Assembly: GCA_022818135.1 (NCBI GenBank)
Contig: JAFMSR010000006.1
Span: 38,958,038-39,022,037 of the forward strand
Source of the DNA: Saxidomus purpurata
Lineage: Eukaryota; Mollusca; Bivalvia; Venerida; Veneridae
DNA length: 64,000 nt
Direction: 5' to 3'
Below, in pieces: positions 12,859 to 24,812 of the stretch (position 1 is its first letter; the number at the start of each line of letters is the position of its first letter). The position numbers and the translations under genes were made by a program. The notes under the pieces are model-generated. The model was not told the DNA's origin and did not search any database. It saw only the letters and a program-made list of their open reading frames with translations.

Positions 12859-12864
12859 TTTATT
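12859..12864 (-). terminator. possible polyadenylation signal of locus 2
   Basis: AATAAA on the minus strand about 390 nt past the stop of helix exon C. Another AATAAA lies near 12238-12243. Which one is used cannot be told from sequence. Confidence 0.35.
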
Positions 12865-13255
12865 ACTGCGTCAAATGTCGTTAGCCAAGGCTCTCGTGGC
12901 ACCTTTGCAAGACTTTGTATTCTTTTCAGTATTTCTGTGTCACGTGATATACAAATTACATATCACGTGATATACATAGACAATTAAGTTATGGTAAGTT
13001 TTTGAAATTGAACAAAGCGTGAAAACTATTTATACTTTGATATTATAACACACTTAGAATTTTTTATATATAATCTGTACATGTTTGACAAAAAAGAACA
13101 CATTGACTGAATCTAAATGGTAAAAACAGAGGTTTGTTTAACAAAATGCCAATTTTAGATTATTGAATACTTGTTTTGGTCATAAGAACATTTTCAAACG
13201 ATCCGACAAAGGTACCGTATGTAACATAATAATTATACAATGTACCTTTCCATTG

Positions 13256-13353
13256 TTAGCCGCTTGTATCATTGTAAAATGAAATTCCAGTGTCATTATT
13301 ATTAAAACCAAACAAAACGAAGACGAGGAACAACAGACCAATTAGTGCCAGGA
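13256..13353 (-). CDS. locus 2 alternative helix exon C
   Basis: Preceded by the acceptor ttctctttgtag. In phase 1 it encodes LALIGLLFLVFVLFGF, then an Asn/Asp-rich tail containing NDTG and NDTSG, and stop. Most similar to exon B. Confidence 0.7.
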
Positions 13354-15208
13354 CTACAAAGAGAATAATCACACTTTAAATCCTTTTTTACCAGAGAAGT
13401 TACCATTAATTTACATATATCTTCGATTTTGCAATTAGCACACCTTTTTGCGAGAAAAAATATATGCTATAATTCTATTTAATATCTCCGATTTTGCATA
13501 TCTTAGCATTTGTTCAAAATCAGCAATAAAATGTTTCAGTTGTTTTGTTAGTTTACCGTACCGAAGTGATTGTTTCAATTGTTATAAATTCGGGTACTCA
13601 GTATGCAAAATCGATGATAGAATGCAACGGTATTGTTCTGCGTCCAGTGATAAAAGGTCAAGGCTAATTTCGTACCATAACAAGTAAGACGGTGTTAACC
13701 AGAGGCGGTACCACTGGAGAATGTTGATGCGTTATAGATTGTGACTGACCCTTCGTCATCATCAAAATTGAATAAAACCACAAGCAGGAACAAAAGTCCG
13801 ATCAGGGCCAGAACTACAATTATACAAATTCTGTCTTATGATAATACAAAACCGTCTTTTCTTTTTCGTGACAAGTTGACATGTCTCAATGTTTTTTTTA
13901 ACAAGGCCGAATGAAATAAAATGGACGAAATATAGCATTGTCCGAATACTAGTAGAGTTTGACTATCTGATCAGCGATTTTCTGTAACTGCACGCCAATA
14001 TCTATCTCCGATTTTGCATATTGATTACAAATCTCAGGCGCCATGCTTTTACCATGAAGTAATGAAAAGTCGTGCCGCCATATCATTTTCTTTTTTCGTT
14101 TTACTTTTTATTTTTGTAATCTGGATTCAATGTAATCATGTGGATGTCTGCTTAGACGAATAAAATGTAATAGAGACATGCCAAATGTCCGAGCAAACAC
14201 TGAACATGGCGACAGATCGTTTGATGGGGTAAATACATTTTTTGTGTGAAACCCAAGACCGGTATATGCGTTTCTTTCGGCAATGACTGTAATACCTGTG
14301 AAGTTTACTTTCCGAAAGAAGTCATGTTTACAACTTTAACTGTCTGCCCTTGGCTAAGTGTTGGGAATATTGCTGCTAATATCACCAACAAGGCTACCAA
14401 AAGAAGCACTAAAACACCAGAAATATCAATTACATTATGCGTTTTCATATGTAGTTTAATTTACTATTCAAATAGTAACAACCTTAAAAATAAACAAATT
14501 AAATGAATAGCACATGTGTAATAATGTTAAAGCAACTATTGTTCATGCATAGAATGCAGTGATCAAGTCACAAACTTGTAAATTCTATGTCATTTTACGC
14601 TCATTTTTACGTCTGTATTTTTTATTTTTAGGAGACTACAAGCGATTGACAAATACAGGCTTTAAAATATAAAGTTTTGTAGAATATTACAGCACCCATT
14701 ATCCGATTAACCTGCATGTACATTTATTTTAATGGCGTCTAATATACAATTACTACTGGAGGACAAAAACAGTTCTGACGGTAAATGTAAGTGAGCTTTT
14801 GTTTGTTCTTTGTCGATAGTCTCCTTTCCTTATTCAGATGAAAGACGTCGAACTCCCAACTTGAAGGGCTCTCTTAAGTCACAGGTTCGAATACCGATGG
14901 TAGAATTTGACCCCGAATTTCTTAAAACCTTCTTTCGGACAGGTAATTGTCAGAATTTTAAAACAGCCATAGCGATGATATTTAATATAAATAACATCAA
15001 GTGCCAGAACTTGAGTCAATAATCTAAGCAAACACTATTAGTTTGAACGTAGAGAAGCCACAAAAAATGTACAAAGTTTCAATCAATACTTACGGCCACC
15101 ACCGCCGAAACCTCCTCCTCCAGTGCTGGCTCCGTATCCGCCGTACTGACCAAGTGTCAGTCCGAGGAGACATGCAAACATAAACACGGTCACTACTGGA
15201 AGCTTCAT
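13256..15208 (-). CDS. small signal-peptide/Gly-Tyr membrane protein, locus 2, with three alternative helix exons
   Basis: Coding exon 1 runs 15208-15094 (38 codons plus one base). It holds a signal peptide starting MKLPVVTVFMFACLLGLTLG, then QYGGYGAS and a Gly-rich stretch, ending in phase 1 at a gtaagt donor. An acceptor lies 7 nt before the ATG, and a 5'UTR exon ends at 15627. Three separate downstream exons each start with a good acceptor in matching phase and each end in a stop: A 14408-14305, B 13813-13695, C 13353-13256. They would give proteins of 72, 77 and 70 residues sharing the N-half but differing in helix and tail. No other first exon lies between them, so they must share exon 1 or be dead copies. 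Family and function unknown; secretory pathway or plasma membrane is inferred. Confidence 0.72.
13416..13437 (+). promoter_or_regulatory. copy of the ATCTTCGATTTTGCA motif
   Basis: Shares atatatcttcgattttgca, as the reverse complement, with 12746-12764. It lies upstream of helix exon C in the transcript. Confidence 0.45.
13483..13501 (+). promoter_or_regulatory. copy of the TATCTCCGATTTTGCATAT motif
   Basis: Identical over 19 nt to 14003-14021, and complementary to the inverted copy at 13602-13618 apart from one or two positions. Confidence 0.45.
13602..13618 (-). promoter_or_regulatory. inverted copy of the CGATTTTGCA motif, downstream of helix exon B
   Basis: Plus strand reads tatgcaaaatcgatgata. 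With 14003-14021 it brackets helix exon B as an inverted repeat; it could also pair with 13483-13501. Confidence 0.45.
13695..13813 (-). CDS. locus 2 alternative helix exon B
   Basis: Acceptor tataattgtag, phase 1. Encodes LALIGLLFLLVVLFNF, an acidic DDDE knot, and a Ser/Thr-rich tail with NAST, then stop. Confidence 0.7.
14003..14021 (+). promoter_or_regulatory. copy of the TATCTCCGATTTTGCATAT motif, upstream of helix exon B
   Basis: Identical to 13483-13501 and the inverted partner of 13602-13618; together they flank helix exon B. Confidence 0.45.
14305..14408 (-). CDS. locus 2 alternative helix exon A
   Basis: Acceptor ggtgttttag, phase 1. Encodes LLLVALLVILAAIF, then a tail with VVNMTSFGK and stop. 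The helix lacks the LALIG start of exons B and C. The terminal SFGK resembles the SIFG end of locus 1. Confidence 0.68.
15094..15208 (-). CDS. locus 2 shared signal/Gly-Tyr exon
   Basis: 38 codons plus one base. Start chosen because the ATG lies 7 nt after an acceptor (attatttatag) and opens a textbook signal peptide with likely cleavage before QYGGYG. Ends at gtaagt in phase 1, like the other three loci. Confidence 0.78.
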
Positions 15209-15626
15209 ATTTGTTCTATAAATAATGCAATATGTTTAACTCATTTCAATAATTGCATCATAAACGAACGAACCATTTAGTAAATCCAGTATGTGTGATT
15301 CAAATTGCACTGTTATTTGTAATACGTTGCTAGGTGACACAACGAAGAGGTAAACTATTTACTCATTCCCGAGGGAAATTGAATTTTGTTTCAGACAAAA
15401 TATTTGAAATATGTGTCACCTTGTTGACAATGTTTCTTTTATTTTACATTTCCTAAGAATAAATAATATTTAAGACGCACGCCTTCTGTGATCATCGTAT
15501 TAAAAACAAAAGCGGTTGAACAAAATAGCAATCCGTATATTGTGTCAAAACATGACCAAATGTAATTTTCAAAATGTGTTTATTTAGAAAGAATTAGAAA
15601 AGTTAAACAATTTTCACCTACCTTAC

Positions 15627-15703
15627 CAGTAGGGCTACAGCACTGCTTTGTGATTCACTAAAGGCGAATAGCAATCATTTAAGCATCAAATACAATATAA
15701 ATA
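15627..15703 (-). promoter_or_regulatory. TATA box and 5'UTR exon of locus 2
   Basis: On the minus strand a TATA-like box (15703-15696, tatttata) is followed about 70 nt later by a donor ctg|gtaagg at 15627, giving a short non-coding first exon. Confidence 0.6.
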
Positions 15704-15709
15704 CTGACA

Positions 15710-18240
15710 TAAGCCCCTGGAAGTGGGCAGGTGGTTGGGCGGAGCATATTCCAAAATCACGTGATCAAAGGACACCGGAAGTTGGCTTTGAAACGATGAC
15801 TAGGATACTAGGAAATATTTAAAATGACTTTAATGAATATTAACAATCATTAAAACTATCGAACAGACTTTATAATCGCTCAAAGTATCTCCGGTCAAGG
15901 AAACAACATCAAGGTTAATTGTTAATTTGACGTTTGGCTAGCGGCCTTAATTCAAAGAAAGGTGCAAATTAAAATATTCGAATGACTGTTAAAAGTTTAT
16001 TTCATCACCTCAAGGGGAAGCAAAAGTTAATGAAAATCAATGAAATATTTCTGCAGGATTGTGTGTCAGAACTCTCTGTCATCCGGTTTTAAAAAAAATA
16101 TTTCTAATCGTTTGGTGCAATCACACTCTGTTGACATGCAAATGCCAGCGTTTGCAGAGACTTTTCTGCCAAATATGGCATAGTTAACCCAGTTACCAAG
16201 AAGAGTAAAATTTAATTCGATTTAGCCGTAAATATGTTTTATTTGAAATATCTGAACACGTCTCTCTTGTTGTCCACGACAGTACAGTTTTCTCAAATCT
16301 GACTTTACATCTATTTTTCGAAAATTCATGCTATCTCTTAAGATTTTTGCAAAAATTACCCGGAATAAAACTTTGAATTTGTACATTTTTTAATGATGAC
16401 TGTGAGATTGTTGGATTATAAGATAAAGTTATAAAGTAACGATTGCATTTTACGTTGTTTTTAATACATTTTTAAGCGTGAAGTAATAGTTTTGCTATTA
16501 TTTCCCCAAACTTAAAAAAATCTATGCTACCATATGCGATTCAATTCTTTTTTTTTCAAAAATAGTTTTCTATACAGATGTAGATGTAATATGCAGTACA
16601 GGGTCATTTTTTAAAAATATATTTTTCTATAAAGGTGCAATCATAGTTACACTAATTTTTAGTCCCTGAGCCTAGTGCCATTTTTGTTAGTACTTGTGAC
16701 TTATTTTTTACTATCATGTGTTATTAGTTACTAGTAATTGTCACTACTAATTCGTGTTATTTTGTATTTAAAAATATGCAGCATAATTTATGTAACTAGA
16801 ACACATGTACATGTTTGAAAAGGCGTTTTATTTTCTAAGAAAACACAATAGAAAAAGTTTGACGAGGTGAAACTAGTGTCACATATTCTGGAACACCATT
16901 TGTGTATTGATAATTTTACATGTACGGTAAACTTATAATTTGAACTATTATCAGTTATTAGTCAACCACAAATGTAATTATTTCCCATAACTCATTTGCA
17001 AGAAAGAAAGACTTAACCATAGTGGTTCAGCTGGTTACCAAGCTAAGGGTGTGTCAATAAAACATAGTAGATGGAAGACACCATCATACACATACAATTT
17101 TGGGCGTGTTCATAGTTTTGGCAGTTACAACTGAACCAAACATCTCTTTCCAGTGTAGATACAGTCTTTCTTCATTAACAAATTAGAAATAACAATTATG
17201 ATACTAAAATTAAGAAATATTAACACTCCTGCATGACTGATAAACACACATACTGTTTTAAATGATAACAAATAAGTAATTAAGAAATAACTTCCACAAA
17301 TGATAGTGTGTACATGTACAATTACACAGATTTGCGTATATGATCATTTGTGTTGGTTTCATGCATTGTAATGTACATGTTCACATGTTCCGCCGGTGGC
17401 TTCAAATGGCTTAAGAATGCAATAATTCATAAAAAATGTTTTTGTACACTAGGTCATGCTGCACTAATAACATTTGAATTGATTATTGTTACATCCATGT
17501 ATGTGTATATGGCAAGTTACTGTCTTGTAATATATTAAAAAAGTATGTTGCCTGTAAATGAGTGTGTTTTAGTGTTACCTTTTGATTGTACGTGTCCGTT
17601 TATTATATATTCTCTCTGAAATGATATTTAAAAAATAACCACACTAAAAAGACTGGGCATCATTTTAAGAGTTATCATGGAAAAATAAAACTTGTATTAC
17701 TAATTTTTCATTTTAATAAATTGATAACAATTAAGTAATAACAAATAATAAAAAAAAACAATTCCCAAAACATGTATCTCCTGCACTGGCGAAGTAACCG
17801 GATGATGATTTAGGATGTTTTAGTTCCGGCCGAGCTTAGGATCTCTCCTCAGGTGAAACCCTAGTATGACTCCCATTCGTACTTGATACCTAACATATTT
17901 TGAAAAGTAAAGGAGTTTTTGCCTTACTTGACTGCAATACACAGTTAGTTTTGCCCAACTGTTACGCTTAAGTAGCCAAATATCGTGCTAAATACCGGTA
18001 TGCAAGCTTGCAGACCGTTCACTCCAGGGTATTCTGGTGCATCACTTTGTCTCGTGGTTTCTTTATCTGGTATTGGGGCGATAATTGTCCATTGCTTGTT
18101 TCAAGCAAAGGTTTGTTTTATGTTGATCAATTTTAATTTTGATTAAAGCGAATGTTACTTGAGATACAGCGAACATGTATACATACCCTTAGTGGAAGAC
18201 ACCATCGATATTTACAAACAATGTGTTTTCTGTATATATA
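15710..18240. other. intergenic, nothing recognised
   Basis: AT-rich. The only ORFs are short, and no repeat or splice-consistent coding segment is evident. Confidence 0.35.
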
Positions 18241-18249
18241 AGTGACAAT

Positions 18250-19900
18250 GTTTTCTTAGGTTATCTCAGAAACATTAATATTTCGCATTTCATGTCTTTG
18301 TTTCCTAAATGTGATATTGGCATTACAGCTTGAACAGGACTTTTGTATTTGGCCATAATTTTTTTTTAAATGCTTACAGGGTCTACAGAGGTGAGTGAGA
18401 CCGTTACCGGTGAGATTGGAGTAGAGGGTTTGCAAACTGCCTCGACGAGATGAGCATTCTAACATATTCAGGTAGAGCATTCCATAATGATACAAAAGAG
18501 TTCGAAAAGTTCTCCGTTAATTGTAGAAACTGGTCGAGTTAAAACAGTAGCGATTCGGGCTGCCTCAAGCTGTACTTTTCTAATGTCCAGTTGTTCCGTA
18601 TACAACAGCATATTCTAATCGGAGTCTCATATAAGATATATAGATGTGATTCAATATAGACCTTATTTCTATCAATCTTAAATGTTAACGCTCTAATTAG
18701 ATTTAGCAGTCTTCAAGCTGACTGAATGCTCATGCCATTAACCATTATTGCTTATAGTTAGCCCTAAATGTTGATTTTCACTAAATGGTAATTGGGTTCC
18801 GTCGAAAAGTAAAGCAGGATGACTTTGTTCTCTGCTTGTGCTGAAAAAAAGTACTAAGGTTTTGTTTTCGATTTAACTTGACCAACGACGGTTTCGACCA
18901 TTCGGATATTACATGCAAATCATGATTCAAGATACCTGCTAAATCTTGAACAGTTGATTTTGTTTGAGCTAATGAAGTATCATCAGTAAACAACTCAGTT
19001 ATGCCCAATGATTTAAAATGAAAAATAAAGGTCCTACAATCGAACCTTGTGGTACTCCAGACTTGAATACTTTCACTATCAGAAAAACTAGAACCAACCA
19101 TAAGATTTTGTGTGCTGTTTGATAAGTAATTTTATATCCATTTGAACAATATACGAGTTATACCGTTCAATCTAACAATAATCATTTGTGCCATACCATA
19201 TCAAATGCTTTTGATGTATCACAAAAAAAACATGCACACACATTGCTTTGAATCTAATGTCTGAAAGATCGGATATTAGTATTTCTATAAGTTGATAAAT
19301 ACTGGAATGGTTTCGTCTGATAAATACTGGAATGGTTTCGTCTGATTTAGTATTATAAGATTATTGAAACGAAATGATCGTAAATATATTTTCAGATACT
19401 CTCTCTATAATATTACCTAGGCAACCTAGCTAAACTGGTCTATAATTATTAGGTTCTTTAGTGCGACCTTTTTTGTAAAGTGGAATAACATGAACAATTT
19501 TCGAAAAAAAAAAGGATAGACCTCATATTGAATGACCTGTTAAAGATAACTGCTAACGGTTTAGCAATAGATAATATTATAGGTCATTCGTTAAAACATT
19601 TTGTGGCTGATGACATTAGGATATTTTTATGACATCAAGGCTCTCTTGTTCTGATATTTGAATATTTACAAGTTTTGAATTAGTTCTACTTTCATACAAC
19701 GAAAGTGAAGCGTTTGAATCGTCAATATAGAATTTATTAAGTAGTTTGCTTTCTCTATGTCTGTAACTGCATAGTTTATGTCTCCATCGGAAAGGGTTGT
19801 AATTAGTGGCTGAATTGAATCGCTGCTTTTTTTTGTCACGAAATGTTTTACAAATCTCCAATATTTCCGTCTGCTCTGCATCTACTAAATAAATGACTCT
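18250..19900 (-). pseudogene. decayed LINE (non-LTR retrotransposon) ORF2 relic
   Basis: On the minus strand, in order: RKYWRFVKHFVTKK (about 19870), VIPLYKKGRTKEPNNYRPV (about 19480), DTSKAFDMVWHK (about 19210), MVGSSFSDSESIQV (19101), the catalytic FTDDTSLAQT, the HDLHVISEWSK region (about 18900), and a C-terminal LEAARIATVLTR (about 18570). This order is the reverse-transcriptase core of a Jockey/CR1-type LINE. Many stops and frameshifts break it, and a 26-bp piece near 19293-19345 is duplicated in tandem. Confidence 0.85.
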
Positions 19901-20115
19901 TCAGTATTATAGTAAAATTGAATTGTATTATTGTACTTAAATTTTAAAGTCGGAAACGTACAATTAAGAACACACATAAGTTCATACGAGCTTATGAAGT
20001 TGGTAAATGGTGACCTTACTTTACATTGTTCTAACTTGCTCTGGTTAAATGTGCTTCTAATCGTTTGTCAACGTCTTAACACGTGTATGCCGCATACGAC
20101 TGACACATCGGATTA

Positions 20116-20299
20116 CAGTAAACTTCGCTTATAACGAACTCCTTTGGACCATTTAAATGTGTCCTTTATATCCGGAGTTCGTTATATCAATATAACATGT
20201 TCATAAAGAAAAAGGACGAAAAAAAATCGGGCTGAGACAATTTGTTCCTTATATCCGGATCTTCGTTATATCCGAACTCGTTATATACAGAGTGTACTG
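20116..20299. mobile_element. MITE, Tc1/mariner-pogo-like, copy 2
   Basis: Same family as 2297-2466: the left end reads CAGTAAACTTCGCTTATAACG and the right end, reverse-complemented, CAGTACACTCTGTATATAACG. It is TA-flanked on both sides. The interior has cttatatccggatcttcgtt, as in copy 1. Confidence 0.75.
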
Positions 20300-20304
20300 T
20301 ACTT

Positions 20305-22000
20305 CCAAGTATATTGACAAATCGGAAATAATTGTAGCCGTCGGCCTCTTAACAGTGGTAGACTTTTTTGTCTCTTTTTTTATCAAATTGCCACGGGAGA
20401 CGAAAATATAACATTTTAACATAAAAGCTGCTCACCCACAGATTTTGTTGAAAAATTGAATTTCTTCAAAACACCTTTAATGTCTTAAGGAGAGACATAT
20501 GTAAAATTTTAAATCGATTTATTAAACGTTCTTCTTCTCTGGTGATGGCTAACAGTCAATACTGATCTATTAAGGCCATGCGTGGGGGTTTAAAAAAAGT
20601 GAGCTACCAGGCCTTACCAGCTACTCAGTCCACCAATAAGGACAGTTAAAACCTTAAAACCTTTAGAGTCCTTTATTACACTATATTTATGTATCTATGC
20701 AGAATTAGAGGTTAGTAAACAGTAGGGTTAGAAACAGGATAAAAGCAGGTGTGGTCAGATTTATAGGTTCAACATCGATGCAGCCAGTGCTGACTTAAAT
20801 CTGGAGATAGAGTCAGCAATGACTACATGCGATGGAAGTATGAGCCACTGTACTTGTGTTCTTGGAAAATATTAATATTTGTAATACCCAACTGATCTTG
20901 TTGGAATATAGTATGCAAGATGGCGGAAATGCCTGGATTGTCTTGTGTATGGGTAAGGTACTGCGTTGGATTTATTTCATCATGACTGTTAACCATTTTA
21001 CCAATGTTAACCAATGACGTACCTGCCAAAGACTATCGAAAAAAAGATTTTACTTTGGCGGATGTGCAATGAAGCGCAAATTTCAGACCCCGCCAATTTA
21101 AGACCACTTACTGTATTCATTTCACTTCCACAAACGGATGGCAGGAAAGTCTGTCTTCGAGACATTGTGGCTGTATTCTAGAGAGACTTATACCAGTGCT
21201 TGATAAACAGTCATTAAGCTCAACTTACTGAGCTTTCGTCTCAATGCCGTCCAAAGAACGGTAATGATTTCAACGTACGAGGTCACTAATTTCGGAAATA
21301 TGCTTTTTGCCGGACTTTGCTTCACATAAGAAGCTAACAAGTTATGATTATATTTTCCCTGATCTTAAGTTATATATTTTGACATCTTGGTACCAGGTTG
21401 AAAACTTCCATCATATTTTCCACAACAGCAAGGTAGTTTACCTTTGTGGTGTTCGTTTTCACCAACGAAATTGTTTCAGGAAGTATATGTGGTGGGTTTT
21501 TATGTGTCCACTATGATAAAGGAACTAATATTGTCGTTCCATTTTAGTTAGTGCAAGAGTAGCGGCGTCGATCATAGGAGCTGGCGGTCAGGATTGTGGT
21601 TTATTCGAATATGTTTGTCACTTACATTCACATAATAAAATGAGGTCTCATTTTTACACGGAATTTAACCGTTTTATATTTTTCCATCGAAGAACTGAGA
21701 AAAAAAGAGTGGCATCTGCCAAGAGCTAAGAATGACGTCCCCTTGTGCAGATCGATTTTTACCTTCACGGTTGTTCTTAAAAAAGAGACCGGATAATCTT
21801 GACCATATGACTTTTTGATTTACGCTTGTTTACAAATATCGCTGTTCCGGATATTGGACTTGAACCGTTTTGGTTGTTGTAAAAAGAGTGCCGCAATTAT
21901 TTTGACGACGTTAAGTCCCGTGTGCCATGGCTCGCATCGAGACATTGCGCACTACTGCAGTTAGAGATATAACAAAATCAGCTTGACATTTTATATAATA
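20305..22000. other. intergenic, nothing recognised
   Basis: No gene or repeat that I can support. Confidence 0.35.
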
Positions 22001-22006
22001 TTTATT
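22001..22006 (-). terminator. polyadenylation signal of locus 3
   Basis: AATAAA on the minus strand about 135 nt past the last acceptor of locus 3 (22140). Confidence 0.5.
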
Positions 22007-22138
22007 TAAACATTTGAAACAAGACAAGATCCAAACTGTATGCATATATAACGTTTTTCTAGCTTTGTGCATTCGTGGCTCTGCTACATTTGGTTCACGG
22101 TTTATCCAAAAAGTGTCCCGTGGTTCCGATACATCAGT

Positions 22139-24050
22139 TTCTGTAAGTAAAAAAGATGTAATAAAAAATAAATAACATCCGGATATATAATCATATCATT
22201 TTCGCTGTAACGGAAATTTAGCCCTATGAAAAATGAACTCATTATTAAGGGTAGATTGAATATTGCTTGATTTAAACAGTTTATTGGCAGTGATGAAATA
22301 TATAACACTCTCATTTTTCATTGGCGGCGGCTCTTAAACGATCACCAAGAACTCGTCAAGAGCGCGTGGAGAATGTCTGTGGTCATTGTTAATGTCCATG
22401 CTACTTATAATACATTTACTTCATTAATCAATTGACTGCAAGGGTATTTTTGTACTGAAACAAAATGCTGTTTTTTCTAACGAAGAAAAAAAGGGAGATA
22501 ATATATATGGTACTTACAATCATTGGATGGTTGAATAGCTATGAATCTTTCGGTTGAATTATCTTCGTTGAGTTGGCTGAACAAAATCACCAGCACAAAC
22601 AGGATGCCGATAAACCCGACTGTAACAAAGATAGTAAAACATGTTAACCTACAATTGGTTAAAGGCACGTGTAGTCGTAACGACGAAATTGTCCATTATC
22701 TTTAAAAAAAAAAAACACAAAAAAAAACACACATTTCTAACTTTGCTTCTTAATCGAAAGTAGATCTACAGGTTAGGAATATGGTGCAATATTGCATCAG
22801 GCTTTTAGTTTAAACGGTACCAAAAAACATTGTTTGTTGAAGAAACGCAAATAACAACAGTTTTTTTTACAGAAAATAGGACACAATACTAGCATTGTTA
22901 GATATCTTTGAAATTAATTATTTTGTTGGAACACATCAAAGTGGTCATGTGGCTTTAAGAACAAGTGTTGCCGTCGTTGTTTTTTCCGTCAATCGAAAGG
23001 CTTCCTCCGAGATACATACATTCGATGGCGAAACGCCCATTTATGGATAAGTTTAGTTGAAATTTTCAGTGTCAGTCTAAAAGGCATTGAAGGCTCTTGA
23101 ATATATTATACATGGACATGGAATAAATGTACGTTTTATTCTAAATTAACTTTTCAACATGCTGGTATGGTAGTATGGAAATACATTCCTTCTTATATTA
23201 AAAATCAAGTACAAACAGTATCTTCTTAATCGGCAACTGATTTCAGATATTTCAATATTCTCTTTTGCGCTTTACTTTAATTCATGTGTTATTGCTCATG
23301 ACTGTAGCTCACGTGTTATTGCTCATAACTGCATGTATGTGTTTTAGTGATCATAATTTGTTATGTTTTAACTGTTTTGTACTATGAATGCAATGTTTAT
23401 AGGAAGGCCTCGAGGAAGATAAGTCCTCGGACTTATTGAGTTACCTTCTTTAAATAAAGATTATTATTATTAAAATTTTCATTATTATTATTATTATTAT
23501 TATTTAGTGTTTTTACTGTGCAATTAAACATATATTTCGGTGGATATGGAAGGCATCCGTAGTAAGGTTATTCGTGTAAAATGTTTAAGAAATTTAGTCT
23601 AGATATTCAAACTTCATGTGAGACTTTGTACAGAAAGCGACAAAAAGCTGTAATCTATCTATAATAATGACGATATACAGTCGCACATGGCAAGCCCGAT
23701 AGGTCGCTGGTCTGAATCTCGTTTCTGTCGAAATTTGAATGCAATTTCCACAATTACTGTGTGGAATCATTCATTAAACCGCAGTTTAGTAGTCTGCAGA
23801 ATACCAGCTTGATAAATAGAATGAAATAAGATTGAAGAAAAAAATGTCATTAAAATAAACATTATAATTGATACTTACGAAGCCATATATTGTAGCCATC
23901 CCCTCCGCCCCCATAACTGTAATAGGGTACGTAGGAATACCCTTGACCGTAACTTTGCCCGTAGCTTTGCCCGTAACCGGTGCCGTGAGCTAGCACAGCG
24001 AGGGCGACAACTATCCCAGCAGTGAGTGCACTAAGAATGGACACCCTCAT
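22139..24050 (-). CDS. small signal-peptide/Gly-Tyr membrane protein, locus 3
   Basis: Coding exon 1 is 24050-23879: signal peptide starting MRVSILSALTAGIVVALAVL, then tandem YGQS units (GYGQSYGQSYGQGYSY), a Tyr-rich YVPYYSYGGGGDGY patch, phase 1. Exon 2 is 22619-22518: acceptor ctttgttacag, helix FIGILFVLVILF, then a tail with NEDNSTERF and IQPSND, phase 1 donor gtaagt. The next acceptor (cttttttacttacag) opens the third exon at 22140, and the join T|AA makes an immediate stop, giving 91 residues. If exon 3 were instead read in phase 0 it would end GTLFG and stop, like the SIFG end of locus 1, so the true 3' structure needs RNA evidence. Only one helix exon is seen here. Confidence 0.7.
23480..23512. 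repeat. (ATT)n microsatellite
   Basis: Short run of attatt trinucleotides within the first intron of locus 3. Confidence 0.8.
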
Positions 24051-24334
24051 TTTGAATCTGAAAGATGATTGTTTAAACAGTTATTAAAGCTGACGATATA
24101 ACGAACGGTTAATCTGCTAAGAAATAGGTCCAAATAGTACAAATATTGGTATGCGATTAGAAAATAAGCATGTTCGTTGATGAATAATGTTAAGAAGGGT
24201 CCACAACCATAAGTTAACTATTTGGATTCTAGCGAGAACCCCTGTCAAGAAATGATGTTTGAAGATTTTGTATATATTTAATGAAAAAGTCGTGTATTTA
24301 TATGCATGGTCAACAAAGCGATATATCTACTTAC

Positions 24335-24407
24335 CACGGTGAACCAGCGGCTGTCCTCGCAACTAGTGGACTGGTTATCTATGTCATGGACATCGTCAGC
24401 TTTTATA
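24335..24407 (-). promoter_or_regulatory. TATA box and 5'UTR exon of locus 3
   Basis: TATAAAAG on the minus strand (24407-24400), about 30 nt before the expected start site, followed by a short leader ending at the donor gtg|gtaagtag (24335). The coding exon acceptor is catctttcag at 24058-24067. Confidence 0.65.
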
Positions 24408-24711
24408 CGACTATAAAATTTAAAATTTCTACACGCAACTTCCCCATCCTATTCAGCAGCTTAAAGGTATTAGTTGCGATGTTAAATGGAAAAGCAATTG
24501 TTGAGGTAAACAGGCATTCCGGAAATAAAAAAGAAAACTTGAGAAAATCTTATATAACATAATTTATTTCTAGGTGTGACATTTACGTAGTCCTTAAAAA
24601 TAACATAAATAAATAAATTAATTAAAGAAAAATTAAACAGACAGAAAAGAATAAGAAAGAAACGTATAAAACAGAAAATATATCGCTTGAAGTATTACGA
24701 GGGCTGACATA

Positions 24712-24723
24712 TAAATAAATGAA

Positions 24724-24810
<87 letters not shown>

Positions 24811-24812
24811 AA
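24712..24812. repeat. (AAAT)n tetranucleotide microsatellite
   Basis: About 24 uninterrupted aaat units after an imperfect start. The poly-(LFIY) ORF across it on the minus strand is spurious. Confidence 0.97.

Noticed and set aside
12930..12975. Palindrome around tatcacgtgata as a regulatory site
   Set aside because: A short inverted repeat with an E-box-like core, but no gene start nearby; likely chance or a repeat end.
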